A stretch of 64,000 bases of DNA, from assembly GCA_946811185.2 (NCBI GenBank), contig OX328112.1, forward strand, positions 23,775,558 to 23,839,557. The letters are read 5' to 3'. Position 1 is the stretch's first letter. Every line of letters starts with the position of its first letter. The stretch comes from Hippopus hippopus (Eukaryota > Mollusca > Bivalvia > Cardiida > Cardiidae). Positions 23,201-28,499 of the stretch are shown here, in pieces. The position numbers were made by a program, and so were the translations under genes. The notes beneath the pieces were generated by a model. It ran no database searches. It saw nothing but the letters and a program-made list of their open reading frames with translations, and was not told the DNA's origin.

Positions 23201-23787
23201 AAACAATTCCGAGTTGCAATGAACGTGGGGGTGAAGCCTTTTATAAACATCCTGGGTATTGGAGAGATTGCTGGTACCAGAAATTTCTCTTTTCCAACGT
23301 TTTCTGCCATTTTTCAGGAAAATCCCATTACTTGAGCAATATTGTCTGCAAATGCTTTGGACTTGGAGTCTGAAAGTTGAAACTGTTGTTTGCCAAGAGC
23401 TCAATACATGTGAGGATGAGTCATTCACTGGTCAAGAATTTTCATTCATATGTGTCTTTCAATCACCTGAATGAAAGACAATGTTAAAAAAATAAATTAT
23501 CAATCGAAAACATTTCCTTTTATGATTCAAATAAATAAAGCATCAAATCACACATAAAAAAGTAAAAATATTGACGATTTGACAGGTGGTCGAAGTTCTC
23601 TCCCTTACCTGTCAAACTAGATAATTCCGCTTTTTCAGAAAAAAATAATCACAAAGAAGAACTTAAACGATGCAGGTTTAATTTGCTATTTATCTTATAC
23701 CTGTTTTAAAGTCGGTCCAAATTCGACAAATTCCGGGCTTTGTTTAAGTTCGAAAGATAACATCGGCATTCGCGGAACAGCCTCCAT
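840..23787 (-). CDS. PTPN23: PTPN23 / HD-PTP, 5' part of gene (17 coding exons, 3' end outside window)
   Basis: Tyrosine-protein phosphatase non-receptor type 23 (HD-PTP) is a cytosolic/endosomal Bro1-domain scaffold that works with ESCRT-0, -I and -III to sort ubiquitinated receptors. Coding exons in transcript order: 23787-23701, 20878-20804, 20015-19888, 19043-18917, 18269-18135, 16164-16003, 15079-14921, 13663-13605, 12190-12111, 11248-11134, 10789-10724, 9891-9752, 9011-8920, 7067-6863, 5144-4984, 3015-2864, 1033-840. They sum to 2137 nt (712 codons plus one base) with all phases matching. The N-terminus MEAVPRMPM is the HD-PTP signature and separates it from ALIX and BROX. Bro1 domain is about residues 8-395 (motifs DIKYEQASILYNIG, GMKVSCTHFQCAA, ALRFTHDVVGGK, GPDIFIKLVPM); V domain about 396-712 (EKCAALSVRP, YDIYEDLMGKSQ). 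The Pro-rich and phosphatase domains lie left of the window, so activity cannot be judged. Identity is from remembered similarity, not a search. Confidence 0.95.
1087..1351 (+). mobile_element. AM-family palindromic MITE
   Basis: Begins GCCATTCGCTGGCAAAAGGG and ends with the inverse ACAGAGCATGG. An inner palindrome of the type AGGTCAGCCTG...CAGGCTGACCT sits off-centre near 1245-1300. It lies about 50 nt upstream of PTPN23 exon 17. Confidence 0.75.
1745..2260 (+). repeat. Tandem ~165-bp dispersed repeat ending in (GACA)n
   Basis: Three imperfect units, each with GTATATGAAGTTTGAAGTC and a GTTATGGTTCTTGTACA-type segment, end in a GACA/GACGGACG run (2168-2210) and a short foldback of CCCCCC/GGGGGG. 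This matches a repeat type I know from bivalve genomes. Confidence 0.75.
2458..2770 (+). mobile_element. tRNA-derived SINE-A
   Basis: tRNA-like head with B-box GGTTCAAATCC near 2528, body with GTGACAGGATTCATTCCTCT and AGCAGCCAGTGGC, tail ATAACTGAAATAATG then AATCAATCAATC. The strongest plus-strand SINE-A in the PTPN23 region. Confidence 0.75.
2864..3015 (-). CDS. PTPN23: PTPN23 exon 16 (V domain)
   Basis: 152-nt exon, residues 598-648: TVFAEQLKKHEK, IRQNLAAQGNILRALTDANA. Acceptor TTGGCAG, donor CAG|GTATTA. Confidence 0.92.
3040..3440. mobile_element. Two TH copies, one truncated
   Basis: 3040-3170 is the left half of a reverse copy broken near the hairpin. 3211-3440 is a complete but diverged forward copy. 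Between them is a fragment of the GGCCATGATGGCC repeat. Confidence 0.65.
3880..4257 (+). repeat. Dispersed repeat C (GGGCCATGACATAAGCCC tail)
   Basis: AT-rich element with GACCCCAGGGCTATAAT, GTTGCCATGGCAACCAGA and a GC-rich foldback tail near 4215-4250. About 90 percent alike by eye to 17600-18010. Confidence 0.7.
4257..4390 (-). mobile_element. TH right half
   Basis: Starts inside the hairpin directly after repeat C. Its terminal segment (AGATTGTGTGGTAA) is present twice, an internal duplication of about 45 bp. Confidence 0.65.
4722..4946 (-). mobile_element. TH element with paired arm changes
   Basis: Core hairpin 4824-4890. Both arms read GAAAACCATGTGGG where the family has GAAAACATTGTGGG, so the two-base change is present symmetrically. 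Confidence 0.8.
4984..5144 (-). CDS. PTPN23: PTPN23 exon 15 (V domain)
   Basis: 161-nt exon, residues 544-597: KELNMLMNKVEEMRTQRQTL, EDDITSTLAKQEG. Acceptor TTTGTAG lies 17 nt from the TTAA end of an intact TH copy (5162-5390); donor GAG|GTAGG is about 40 nt from another. TH elements therefore flank this exon on both sides. Confidence 0.94.
5162..5390 (-). mobile_element. TH element, full length
   Basis: 229 bp from TTAA to TTAA, core hairpin intact. One end lies 17 nt from the acceptor of PTPN23 exon 15. An AM element follows at 5391-5636. Confidence 0.9.
5391..5636 (+). mobile_element. AM-family MITE (variant)
   Basis: GCCATGCTCTGTGAAAAGGG at the left, GAGCATGGCTCAT at the right, inner palindrome AAGGTCAGCCTG/CAGGCTGACCTGG near 5432-5480. 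Confidence 0.75.
5640..6190 (-). mobile_element. Two degenerate TH copies
   Basis: 5640-5850 and 6030-6190 keep the AAACTGAAAACATT / ATTGAAAGCA segment and a GAAAACA start of the core, but the hairpin is heavily mutated. 5851-6029 shows nothing recognisable. Confidence 0.5.
6195..6745. mobile_element. Palindromic element E split by a tandem duplication
   Basis: Ends AACAATGCAGGTGTTAAAA (left) and CACCCACACTGTTTACTTTT (right), related to 46850-47200 and 10430-10640. The interior holds two direct copies of a ~105-bp unit (6488-6600, 6603-6705) sharing ATTGGTAAATAT and GGGAGTTAGGGGCCGTAGA-type ends. Confidence 0.6.
6863..7067 (-). CDS. PTPN23: PTPN23 exon 14 (V domain)
   Basis: 205-nt exon, residues 476-544: ELFGKRAPSIILSEIAKEC, LHKAMNTHINNLKLLSSPL. 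Helical and charged, as expected for the V-domain arms. Acceptor TTTTGCAG, donor GAG|GTAAAT. Confidence 0.93.
7115..7340 (-). mobile_element. TH element with A-run
   Basis: Core hairpin intact near 7230-7297; a 20-nt A-run interrupts the left arm at about 7169-7189. An AM element follows directly. Confidence 0.75.
7341..7588 (+). mobile_element. AM-family MITE
   Basis: TGATGCATTGTACCAAGCAAG at left, ATGCATTAAACCCCCTTTTC and GGCATGACTG at right. The inner palindrome is diverged. Confidence 0.7.
7680..7895 (-). mobile_element. tRNA-derived SINE-B
   Basis: Read on the minus strand, a tRNA-like head (CAGTGGTCAGATGTGGGATT) precedes a body with GGCAAGACACTGTGAGACCC and ends in GACTGAAATAATGATG. 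Partner of the copies at 39387 and 59205. Confidence 0.65.
8077..8280 (-). mobile_element. TH element, diverged
   Basis: Core near 8163-8230 has lost symmetry in the left arm. 7896-8076 shows no other feature. Confidence 0.6.
8316..8544 (-). mobile_element. TH element, full length
   Basis: Complete reverse copy with near-perfect hairpin (about 8424-8490) and TTAA at the right end. Confidence 0.88.
8621..8848 (-). mobile_element. TH element with paired arm change
   Basis: Core 8728-8794. Both arms have A where the family has G (GTGGAAAAAGG-type). Right TTAA is 72 nt from the donor of PTPN23 exon 13. Confidence 0.85.
8920..9011 (-). CDS. PTPN23: PTPN23 exon 13 (V domain)
   Basis: 92-nt exon, residues 445-475: VAIEVDLGIKEIQQMLQDES. 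Acceptor TTTTCCAG, donor CAG|GTATGT. Confidence 0.92.
9428..9740 (-). mobile_element. Truncated TH plus SINE-A fragment
   Basis: 9428-9562 is a reverse TH copy cut at the hairpin apex. 9565-9740 is a minus-strand SINE-A body lying just downstream of the GC donor of PTPN23 exon 12. Confidence 0.65.
9752..9891 (-). CDS. PTPN23: PTPN23 exon 12 (V domain; GC donor)
   Basis: 140-nt exon, residues 398-445: QYLSSLQLDQTEL, LLEKCAALSVRPSAIKDLV. The only in-frame junction is ACAG|GCAAGT, a GC-AG intron donor; joined to exon 13 it gives SMTAVSN in frame. The acceptor TTGCAG sits 13 nt from the TTAA end of a TH copy, so the branch-site region must lie in that element. Confidence 0.9.
9905..10085 (+). 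mobile_element. TH element, deleted left arm
   Basis: TTAACCCTTTACCAAATGACC start at 9905, only 13 nt from the acceptor of PTPN23 exon 12. The hairpin is reduced to the inner part, with G for A on both arms (GGGGAAAATGC / GCATTTTCCCC). Confidence 0.75.
10128..10395 (+). mobile_element. TH element with repeated left half
   Basis: The segment CTTTTGAAAACATTGTAGG...GCTGGTAACC is followed by a second left half (10225-10290), as if template switching occurred at the hairpin apex. Confidence 0.65.
10430..10640. mobile_element. Element E copy, diverged
   Basis: Contains GCGGGTGCTAAAACA, ACCATTTAAAAGTATGGAAA and GATGATAATCTG in the same order as 6205-6440 and 46875-47000. Confidence 0.5.
10724..10789 (-). 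CDS. PTPN23: PTPN23 exon 11 (start of V domain)
   Basis: 66-nt exon, residues 376-398: SEEKANLLRRIASEIAEKDD. Acceptor TTTTTTCAG, donor GAA|GTAAGG. Confidence 0.92.
10950..11105 (-). mobile_element. TH element, degenerate ends
   Basis: Core hairpin 10990-11055 is well preserved while both flanks are worn, including loss of recognisable TTAA ends. Confidence 0.65.
11134..11248 (-). CDS. PTPN23: PTPN23 exon 10 (end of Bro1)
   Basis: 115-nt exon, residues 338-376: GAPLVKG, GPDIFIKLVPMSAHEASSLY. This motif near the Bro1/V junction is among the best-conserved in HD-PTP and ALIX. Acceptor TTTTCAG, donor CAG|GTAGG. Confidence 0.95.
11284..11915 (+). mobile_element. Nested AM-family cluster
   Basis: An AM element starting near 11284 is interrupted at ATAT (about 11375-11380) by a complete variant AM copy (11381-11637, GAGCCATGCTC...GAGCATGGCTC) and resumes with TTTGTCTTACAACAGACTG. 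A third copy runs 11738-11915. Confidence 0.7.
12111..12190 (-). CDS. PTPN23: PTPN23 exon 9 (Bro1)
   Basis: 80-nt exon, residues 311-338: HQAAKKDNDFVYHEKVPDLE. Acceptor TTATTTCAG, donor AAG|GTAGG. Phase 1 end gives the Gly of the following GAPLVKG. Confidence 0.93.
12229..12430 (+). mobile_element. TH element with shortened hairpin
   Basis: Core 12270-12327 lost about 9 bp at the apex. Both arms carry C at the same position (CATTGCGGG and, on the other arm, its counterpart with C). Confidence 0.8.
12890..13150 (-). mobile_element. SINE-A, minus orientation
   Basis: Tail TGATTTATTGTATTGCTGTT-like at left, then ACTGGCTGCTTTCC and AGGAATGAATCCTGC. 12480-12890 shows AT-rich intron with nothing recognisable. 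Confidence 0.7.
13288..13520 (-). mobile_element. TH element
   Basis: Starts TTTACCACACTCTTTACC, a small duplication of the terminus. The hairpin around 13404-13471 has several mismatches. Confidence 0.75.
13605..13663 (-). CDS. PTPN23: PTPN23 exon 8 (Bro1)
   Basis: 59-nt exon, residues 292-311: NETSDVQEALRFTHDVVGGK. Acceptor ATTACAG, donor AA|GTATG. The split Lys codon is completed by exon 9. Confidence 0.93.
13723..14265. mobile_element. TH left end broken by SINE-A, plus reverse TH
   Basis: 13723-13776 is a forward TH end. A minus-strand SINE-A (13777-14036) is inserted in it. 14075-14265 is a reverse TH copy whose right hairpin arm is largely deleted. Confidence 0.7.
14326..14552 (+). 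mobile_element. TH element, full length
   Basis: TTAACCCTTTACCACACAAT at left, TTTGGTAAAGTGTTAA at right, with hairpin around 14379-14446. Confidence 0.87.
14710..14886 (+). mobile_element. TH element, degenerate
   Basis: Right arm of the hairpin mostly lost. The right terminus GTCATCTGGAAGTGAGTTAA ends 35 nt from PTPN23 exon 7. Confidence 0.6.
14921..15079 (-). CDS. PTPN23: PTPN23 exon 7 (Bro1)
   Basis: 53 codons, phase 0-0, residues 239-291: EWKKKIDMKVLFYTCI, YYMGQQSQEQQKWGQCLAYY, EKLAK. Donor AAG|GTTTGT is weak at +3/+4. A degenerate TH copy lies about 35 nt past the donor. Confidence 0.93.
15440..15945 (-). mobile_element. TH element followed by SINE-A
   Basis: TH 15440-15665 has A in both arms (CATTATGAG / its partner) in place of the family G. 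A minus-strand SINE-A, 15666-15945, follows with no gap. Confidence 0.75.
16003..16164 (-). CDS. PTPN23: PTPN23 exon 6 (Bro1)
   Basis: 54 codons, phase 0-0, residues 185-238: AQAQECILEKSMADSRKSS and KVSAQIVEFYNTAL. Acceptor TTGTAACAG, donor AAA|GTAAGT. Confidence 0.93.
16270..16500 (-). mobile_element. TH element, diverged
   Basis: Left arm intact (GTGGGAAAAGGAGAAAAT), right arm mutated. A SINE-A scrap (16210-16270) precedes it. Confidence 0.65.
16545..16700. mobile_element. PF-family palindrome
   Basis: Perfectly foldable segment GTGTAGATCAAGATCAGACA / TGTCTGATCTTGG...ACACT at 16560-16612. Confidence 0.7.
16700..16905 (+). mobile_element. TH element
   Basis: Forward copy with a largely intact hairpin and right end AATAGAGTTAA. 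Confidence 0.75.
16960..17095 (-). mobile_element. SINE-B fragment
   Basis: Minus-strand tail (CATTATTTCAGTCATATCA) and part of the body; the head is replaced by repeat C. Confidence 0.55.
17101..18012 (+). repeat. Repeat C with internal tandem units
   Basis: Starts GAGGGCCATGATAGCCCTG, contains about four ~150-bp direct units (each with TATAAGCCCATGTAAAACTT-like and GACCCCAGGGCTATAATTT segments) and ends in the GGGCCATGACATAAGCC foldback. Longer relative of 3880-4257. Confidence 0.75.
18135..18269 (-). CDS. PTPN23: PTPN23 exon 5 (Bro1)
   Basis: 45 codons, phase 0-0, residues 140-184, with GMKVSCTHFQCAAWAYEHLR and SNLML. Acceptor TATTTTCAG, donor TTG|GTAAGA. Confidence 0.95.
18455..18819. 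mobile_element. Two TH copies sharing a TTAA
   Basis: 18455-18596 is a degenerate reverse copy. 18593-18819 is a full forward copy with intact hairpin. They meet at one TTAA, which suggests insertion of one at the end of the other. Confidence 0.75.
18917..19043 (-). CDS. PTPN23: PTPN23 exon 4 (Bro1)
   Basis: Residues 97-139 with the highly conserved Bro1 motif NDIKYEQASILYNIGSLHS. Acceptor TTCTACAG, donor GAT|GTAAGT. Confidence 0.95.
19087..19400 (+). mobile_element. tRNA-derived SINE of a third type
   Basis: Head GCCCCAATAGCTCAAGTGG with A-box, GGGTTCAATATC B-box at about 19160, body with GGCACTAT-like text and an A-rich GAATAAATGAAACTCAATAA tail. 19400-19760 holds only faint SINE remains. 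Confidence 0.6.
19763..19845 (-). mobile_element. TH right end
   Basis: From the hairpin right arm to TTAA. Lies within PTPN23 intron 3. Confidence 0.65.
19888..20015 (-). CDS. PTPN23: PTPN23 exon 3 (Bro1)
   Basis: Residues 55-97: DFMGCSVLKKYYAQLQFLQ and MPFTW. Acceptor TATTTCAG, donor TG|GTAAGT splits the Trp codon, which exon 4 completes. A truncated TH copy (19763-19845) ends about 43 nt past the donor. Confidence 0.93.
20105..20645. mobile_element. Degenerate TH copies
   Basis: 20105-20210 reverse remnant; 20300-20510 reverse copy with worn hairpin; 20508-20645 forward remnant ending TTTTGTTGTCTGAAG. Confidence 0.5.
20804..20878 (-). CDS. PTPN23: PTPN23 exon 2 (Bro1)
   Basis: 25 codons, phase 0-0, residues 30-54, with DHYGEDPALYN and ELEQLRQ. 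Acceptor TTTTCCAG, donor CAG|GTAGG. Matches the start of the Bro1 fold. The preceding intron (2.8 kb) holds several TH copies and a hAT-like insertion. Confidence 0.92.
20965..21187 (+). mobile_element. TH element
   Basis: Forward copy, hairpin near 21010-21076, mild damage at both termini. Confidence 0.75.
21333..22955 (-). mobile_element. TH copies, one split by a 1.3-kb insertion
   Basis: 21333-21435 is a TH right half. A second reverse copy begins at about 21447 and stops at 21523; its continuation (GGATAGGATTTGTATTTG...) resumes at 22837 and ends near 22955, on the far side of the hAT-like element. Confidence 0.8.
21524..22830. mobile_element. Non-autonomous hAT-like element
   Basis: Terminal inverted repeats CAGTGATTGGGAAAG and CTTTCCCAGTCACTG (14 of 15 paired), flanked by ATCAAA on both sides (21518-21523, 22831-22836) as target duplication. 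1307 bp with no recognisable transposase. CAGTG-type ends suggest the hAT superfamily, though a 6-bp rather than 8-bp duplication is visible. Confidence 0.8.
22961..23403. mobile_element. Two TH copies sharing a TTAA
   Basis: 22961-23191 reverse, with full core. 23188-23403 forward, degenerate. Same end-to-end arrangement as 18455-18819. Confidence 0.75.
23701..23787 (-). CDS. PTPN23: PTPN23 exon 1 (start codon)
   Basis: Encodes residues 1-29, beginning MEAVPRMPM. The ATG is at 23787-23785 and the donor is CAG|GTATAAG. The family-specific first nine residues fix this start. A 5' UTR exists upstream but its extent is not visible; the adjacent sequence is a T-run then AT-rich DNA. Confidence 0.93.
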
Positions 23788-24135
23788 TTTTTTTTTTAGA
23801 TTATTTCCCTTATCGGTGTTTGTTAGATTTCAACAACCGTCAAAATCACCCTCCAAGCCGACAACGGATTTTCCATCCACAGCACAAAAGGCTGGGCGTA
23901 TCTGAATTATTGATTCTCGAGAGAGCTCAAAATATTTTATTTCTGAAAATATTGACATCTGGCCCAAAATATATATCATGCATACACATAGCTATTGACT
24001 TTACTCTTTTCATTAAATCCGAACCCATCATAGGTACAAGTAAAGAAGCATATTATTTAAGTTCCATCAATATTTTTCAACTTGTCATTGAGAGAGAGGC
24101 AGAGAGAGGCGGGGAGAAGGAGCGGAAGAGTGGGC

Positions 24136-24136
<1 letters not shown>

Positions 24137-24192
<56 letters not shown>
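24137..24192. repeat. (GA)n microsatellite
   Basis: About 55 nt of uninterrupted GA in a longer purine-rich tract (24087-24222). Confidence 0.95.
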
Positions 24193-24194
<2 letters not shown>

Positions 24195-24242
24195 GGGGGG
24201 GGGCGAGGAGAAGGAGGCGGTAGAGTGAGCATGACGGTGTGA

Positions 24243-24440
24243 TTGCCTTGGTTGTGAGGTAGAGCGTCAGCCTCGTAACCATAAGTTCACGATTTCGATA
24301 CCCGAGAGCGGGTGTCGACTTTGGGATTGTTCATTGGCCCACACATTCGGCGCGAGTACTGGTGTTGTTCCCAGGATGCAGAATCGGGAGAGATTAGTAG
24401 AAGTTGTAAGAACTTGTTTCTCAATCGAGGTAAAATAAAT
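24243..24440 (+). mobile_element. tRNA-like SINE head, fourth type
   Basis: GTTGTGAGGTAGAGCGTCAG resembles an A-box region and ACGATTTCGATACC a B-box. No acceptor stem pairs, so not a functional tRNA. Confidence 0.45.
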
Positions 24441-24499
24441 ACACATTTATGTAGTGGGCATAATAAAAGCAAGAGAACCATGATGCCGGGTCAATGACC

Positions 24500-25180
24500 T
24501 CTCAACAGTAACTAAGCACTGATGAAAAAAAAAAAAAGACAAATGTCAAAGGTTGTACATGCTTGGAATATTTAAGAGGTAAAGAAGCCAAGGTCATGAT
24601 GAAAGTTTTTTTCATGTATTAATTATGGCATCAAGTAGTATGAGCGAATCTATAGATGTATCCTGAAGTTAGAAGTGTTCGGATCAAAGTTTTGATTAAA
24701 ACCCATTGGACATTACTCGATCATACACCTAACGAACATATGATTGTTTAGTAAAAAGGCTAATATAAATAGATTTTATGACATCTAAATCTGTTAAAGA
24801 TACATCTATAACGTTGCTCATTTTTAGCCAGTTTTCTAGCCATTTCATCTTTATTTTATCAAACAATAATCATTCTTGTATCTTCGTACCAAATGTTGCC
24901 CCTGACGGTTTTTAGGTTGCATAGTTTACCACCAATAGAAAATTTTTCTTGTGGCCATCAAAATGAATGACTATTGTGACCTTTCCGGTGTTAAATCGAA
25001 GATTTCAGATGTTAATTTATCCCTTTCACCATGTATATTGGCAATTTATCTATGTTTACACAGCTAACTAAATTCTACAGTCTATCAAATCTTCCAGCGG
25101 GTTTTTTTTTTTTTTTTCTTTTCCTGGCTGTAAGGATATATATCTTTAAACCTTCATTAGAGCTGCCGACTTTGAGCGGT
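24500..25180. other. AT-rich intergenic, nothing recognised
   Basis: Contains short A- and T-runs only. No coding potential, palindrome or known repeat family seen. Confidence 0.5.
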
Positions 25181-25274
25181 CCTTTAAGAACATGATATTA
25201 TTCATAAGAATTGAAAAGAGCCTGGCAAAAGAAGAAATTGCATACCACATTGTTTTCAAAAGTGGTTTGCTTTG

Positions 25275-25350
25275 ATCCTTCATCACATCAACACGTTTTT
25301 TAACAATCCTGAAGAAGAAAGCTTTTGAAAACTGTACGCGGGCAGGAGAA
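25275..25350 (+). mobile_element. TH left end
   Basis: TTTTTTAACAATCCTGAAGA through CTTTTGAAAAC, then replaced by CpG-rich sequence at the point where the hairpin should begin. Confidence 0.55.
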
Positions 25351-26265
25351 AACGCTTTGACGCGCTGTATAAGAGCAGTTCAGACGCATTGACATCCGTC
25401 AGAGAACGCTGTACGATCTCCCTGCAAGCGCCACTGACAACCACAGCATTCGCAGTTTCGCAGTGCAACCTCTGTGCGCACCGGCGAAGCTCCCGTGGAG
25501 TTATGGGAGACCTTACTGCGCTGCTAAGGCGACCTTATTATGGTTCCACTGCGCTTTTATCAGAGGGTCGAGCCAGTATTTTTTTTTTTGCATGCTCAAA
25601 GTGCACACAGTCGCTCGGCATTCAATCCAATCCAAATGCGTCTACTTGTGATCGAACTGCCCCCACCTTGGCGTTCTGCATTTAATCTTGGATGCCATGG
25701 GATCGCCGCCCAGGTGTGACAAGGTTTGCAATCCCCTGTCACACTATACGGCGTTTCCACTGCGTTTGCATGGCGTTGTTTAATTTCCAAAAGCGTCATG
25801 AGATCGCGAGAAAAATCGGACATTTTTCGCGACGATTGATATGTAACGGGGTTCTCACTGCGACCAAGACGTTGCTACGGAGCTCCCACTAAAGACGCAG
25901 TGGCATCTCTGAGACTGCTATTGACGCGCCGTATTTATAAGCGCAGTAGACACGCATTGACATCTACGAGAACGCCTTACAGTCTCCGTGCAAGTGCAAC
26001 CGACAACTACAGCGTTCGAACTACGACCTCTGTGCTCGCCGCCGGAGCTAATCCCACTGAGTTCTTATCAGAACGCCAAGCGACGGCGTTTGTTTTGTGC
26101 ATGCTCAAAGCTCGCGCCGTCGCTCGGCTATCTAGACGATCCCAACGCGTCTACTGGCGATAATACTGCGTTACTGTGGCAATGGTTGCGATCGTAAAGC
26201 GCGCACATCGACGTTCTGTATTTCTTCTTGGACCGTGGGATCGTCGCCCTGGAGTGACAGGGATT
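25350..26265 (+). repeat. CpG-rich duplicated block
   Basis: Copy 1 (about 25351-25735) and copy 2 (about 25917-26260) share GACGCATTGACATC, CAACCTCTGTGC, CATGCTCAAAG, GTCGCTCGGC and GGGATCG in order. Far richer in CpG than the rest of the window. Open frames here are short and unlike any protein I know. Confidence 0.75.
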
Positions 26266-26279
26266 TAAATAAACTGTCC

Positions 26280-26480
26280 CCTAAATGCATCTGCAAAAGG
26301 TGTCGACTCAGGTCAGACTGTGCAGTCCGCGCAGGCTGATCTAGGCCGTCGAAACTTTTTGTTATTTGTTAATTTCTGCGTGTCCAAGGACCTTTCAACG
26401 TCAGGATTTAGCCGGTTTATAGACAAAACGGATTTAATGGATCCATAATTATGTGATGACTTGCTTGGTACGATGCATCA
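26280..26480 (-). mobile_element. AM-family MITE (variant, reversed)
   Basis: AAATGCATCTGCAAAAGG with inner GGTCAGACTG/CAGGCTGAT palindrome, ending GTGATGACTTGCTTGGTACG. Confidence 0.65.
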
Positions 26481-26508
26481 CGAATATGCATTTTACCCTC
26501 ATTTATTA

Positions 26509-26772
26509 TGGCTTGCAACACGGGAAAAGGGGCATTTGGACATTTCCGTAAAATGTCGTTTTTGATCAGCCTGTGCAGTCCGCGCAGGCTAATCCGAGAC
26601 GGCACTTTACGACCACATTAGACTTTGTGCTACAGTAGACTTGCACAAAACAGTAAATTACATAAAAATGGAAAGAGCCATCTCGGATTAGCCTACGCGG
26701 ACTGCGCAGGCAGATCCGAGACGACACTTTACGCAAATGTCTGAATGCCCCTTTTCGCCTGTTGCAGGCCAA
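26509..26772. mobile_element. AC-family palindromic MITE
   Basis: Terminal inverted repeats GGCTTGCAACACGGGAAAAG and CCTTTTCGCCTGTTGCAGGCC-like, each followed by a second palindrome AGCCTG..CGCAGGCTAATCCGAG. Second copy at 31496-31726. Confidence 0.8.
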
Positions 26773-26849
26773 TTATAGATACACGTCAGCTGTATCAGGG
26801 AAGGTAAACAATCTAGACAACATGATGCAAGTTTAACCCTTATCCTGCT

Positions 26850-27165
26850 AAATAACTAACATGAAACTTTCAAGCCCATAGTAAAAACCCTAATTTTGCT
26901 ACTTCAAAGATATTTTTGAGAGAAAGATATCTCCTTATCGGACAGTGTAGATCTAAGATCAGACTGCACGTTCTGTGCAGTCTGATCGTTTGCGGAAAGT
27001 GTAGATCAAGATCAGACTGCACAGAACGTGCAGTCTGATCTTGGAGGTACACTTTCCGATAAGGAGATATTTTCCTCCAAAAAGTAAGTTTTAAGTTGCA
27101 TTATTCGGGTTTTTTACCATAGGCTTGAAAGTTTCATTTGAGTTATTTGGTAGGATAAGGGTTAA
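26850..27165. mobile_element. PF-family compound palindrome
   Basis: Outer arms (TTTCAAGCCCATAG... / CTATAGGCTTGAAAG-like) and inner arms ATCAGACTGCACGTTCTG / CAGAACGTGCAGTCTGATC make a ~300-nt structure bounded by CTTATCCTGCTAAATAACT and its inverse. Confidence 0.85.
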
Positions 27166-27493
27166 AGTGTTTGTCGGTCTGTATGGGGAGATACAAAGTT
27201 CTACTATGACTTTACTGTTTATTTAGAGTGTGGGCTCTTTCAAGTTCCTGTTAACATTAGCGCTGTGCCACCTTCCACCATGGCCTACTTTTTTATTTAC
27301 AACTTAAAATCTAATTGAGTTTCTCTCATATACAGATTACTAAACTTAGTTTTTGAAAACAAACTAAAACTATATTATTTCCTTGGCCGAACAAAATAAG
27401 GATGGACGGTAATTTGCTTTATACCGGAATGTAATCTTCTGTACCGGACCCTTACCGGCAGATTCCGGAATGAAAAGGCAGATCCAGCTTCCT

Positions 27494-27501
27494 ACTTCCG
27501 G
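27494..27501 (+). promoter_or_regulatory. ETS/GABP-like motif, possible USP37 promoter region
   Basis: ACTTCCGG lies in a CCGG-rich stretch (27420-27520). A good donor (GTAAGT at 27599) lies 100 bp downstream, so a non-coding first exon of USP37 could sit between. Inference only; a second donor-like GTAAGA occurs at 28259. Confidence 0.2.
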
Positions 27502-27700
27502 TTTTGTTTTTCCCGGCAGATTTTGATTTTGTTTATTTTAGATGAAGATGAAACTTATTTCATGATTGACAAGATCATCTCGATTTGAAATATTATTCGT
27601 AAGTGTTAAGAAAAAAGTTTGTCAACTGAATCTCTTGATTTCGAGTGGTTTGGCGGTCTTCATACAGATTCACAATAATTTTTCAGTCACAAGGATTGCG

Positions 27701-28499
27701 GCCTCTCTACTCCCGATTCGGGGTCTAGCTCCGATGTTATTTTTGTGATTGCTTCTCCGCTAGACTCCCGCAGCAGCATTCTTTAAAAGTATCTGGAATG
27801 AATACGATTTTACCGGCATCTTTTCAAACGGCTCTATGCGACAAAATTTCCAATGACAGCTAATAAAATGGGCATGGATTGTTAGATAAATGATTAATCT
27901 TTATTATCACACAAGCTGTGCTGCAAAATACCTATTAAATCAGTGGAAATTTACCTTTTTTCCCAACGTAAACGAATCCATTGAAATTTGTAAACAACTT
28001 ACATGGCGACTTACATGAAACAGACATGCGCACTCAACGGAATTTGAATTTTGTACAGTCTGGTTCTCTAACCCTAACAACCATTTTTGTATAAGGTGCC
28101 TTTGTCAACAGTGGAATTCCCAAATGAACCGTCCTGTAGCGTGTCAGAGATACTGCAATTTCTGCCGAGACATGCGCATTGATGATATCACCATGTTTTG
28201 ATTTCTGGTGAAGTAGGTCAACGGTTATTTACGTTGAAAAGTACAGATTTGCACGAAGGTAAGATTTAGATATTAACTAAAATCAGTTTTTTTGTAAAGA
28301 TTAATCACTTATCTAACAATCCATGCCCATTTTATTAGCTGTCATTGGAAAGTTTGTCGCATAGAGCCGTTTGAAAAGATGCCGGTAAAATCGTATTCAT
28401 TCCAGATACTTTTAAAGAAGGCTGCTGCGGGAGTCTAGCGGAGAAACAATCACAAAAATAACATCGGAGCAAGACCCCAAATCGGGAGTACGGTCTCTC
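27701..28499. repeat. Foldback with ~200-bp inverted arms
   Basis: Left arm 27701-27902 and right arm 28296-28499 are inverted copies with few mismatches (TGGGCATGGATTGTTAGATA / TATCTAACAATCCATGCCC). The 393-bp spacer has unique sequence including a donor-like GTAAGA at 28259. Confidence 0.9.

Noticed and set aside
24085..24282. Ser/Leu-rich and Arg/Glu-rich open frames
   Set aside because: Product of the GA microsatellite.
25389..26197. Overlapping 60-98 codon open frames
   Set aside because: Caused by the high GC content of the duplicated block; no conserved motif and the two copies do not share a reading frame.
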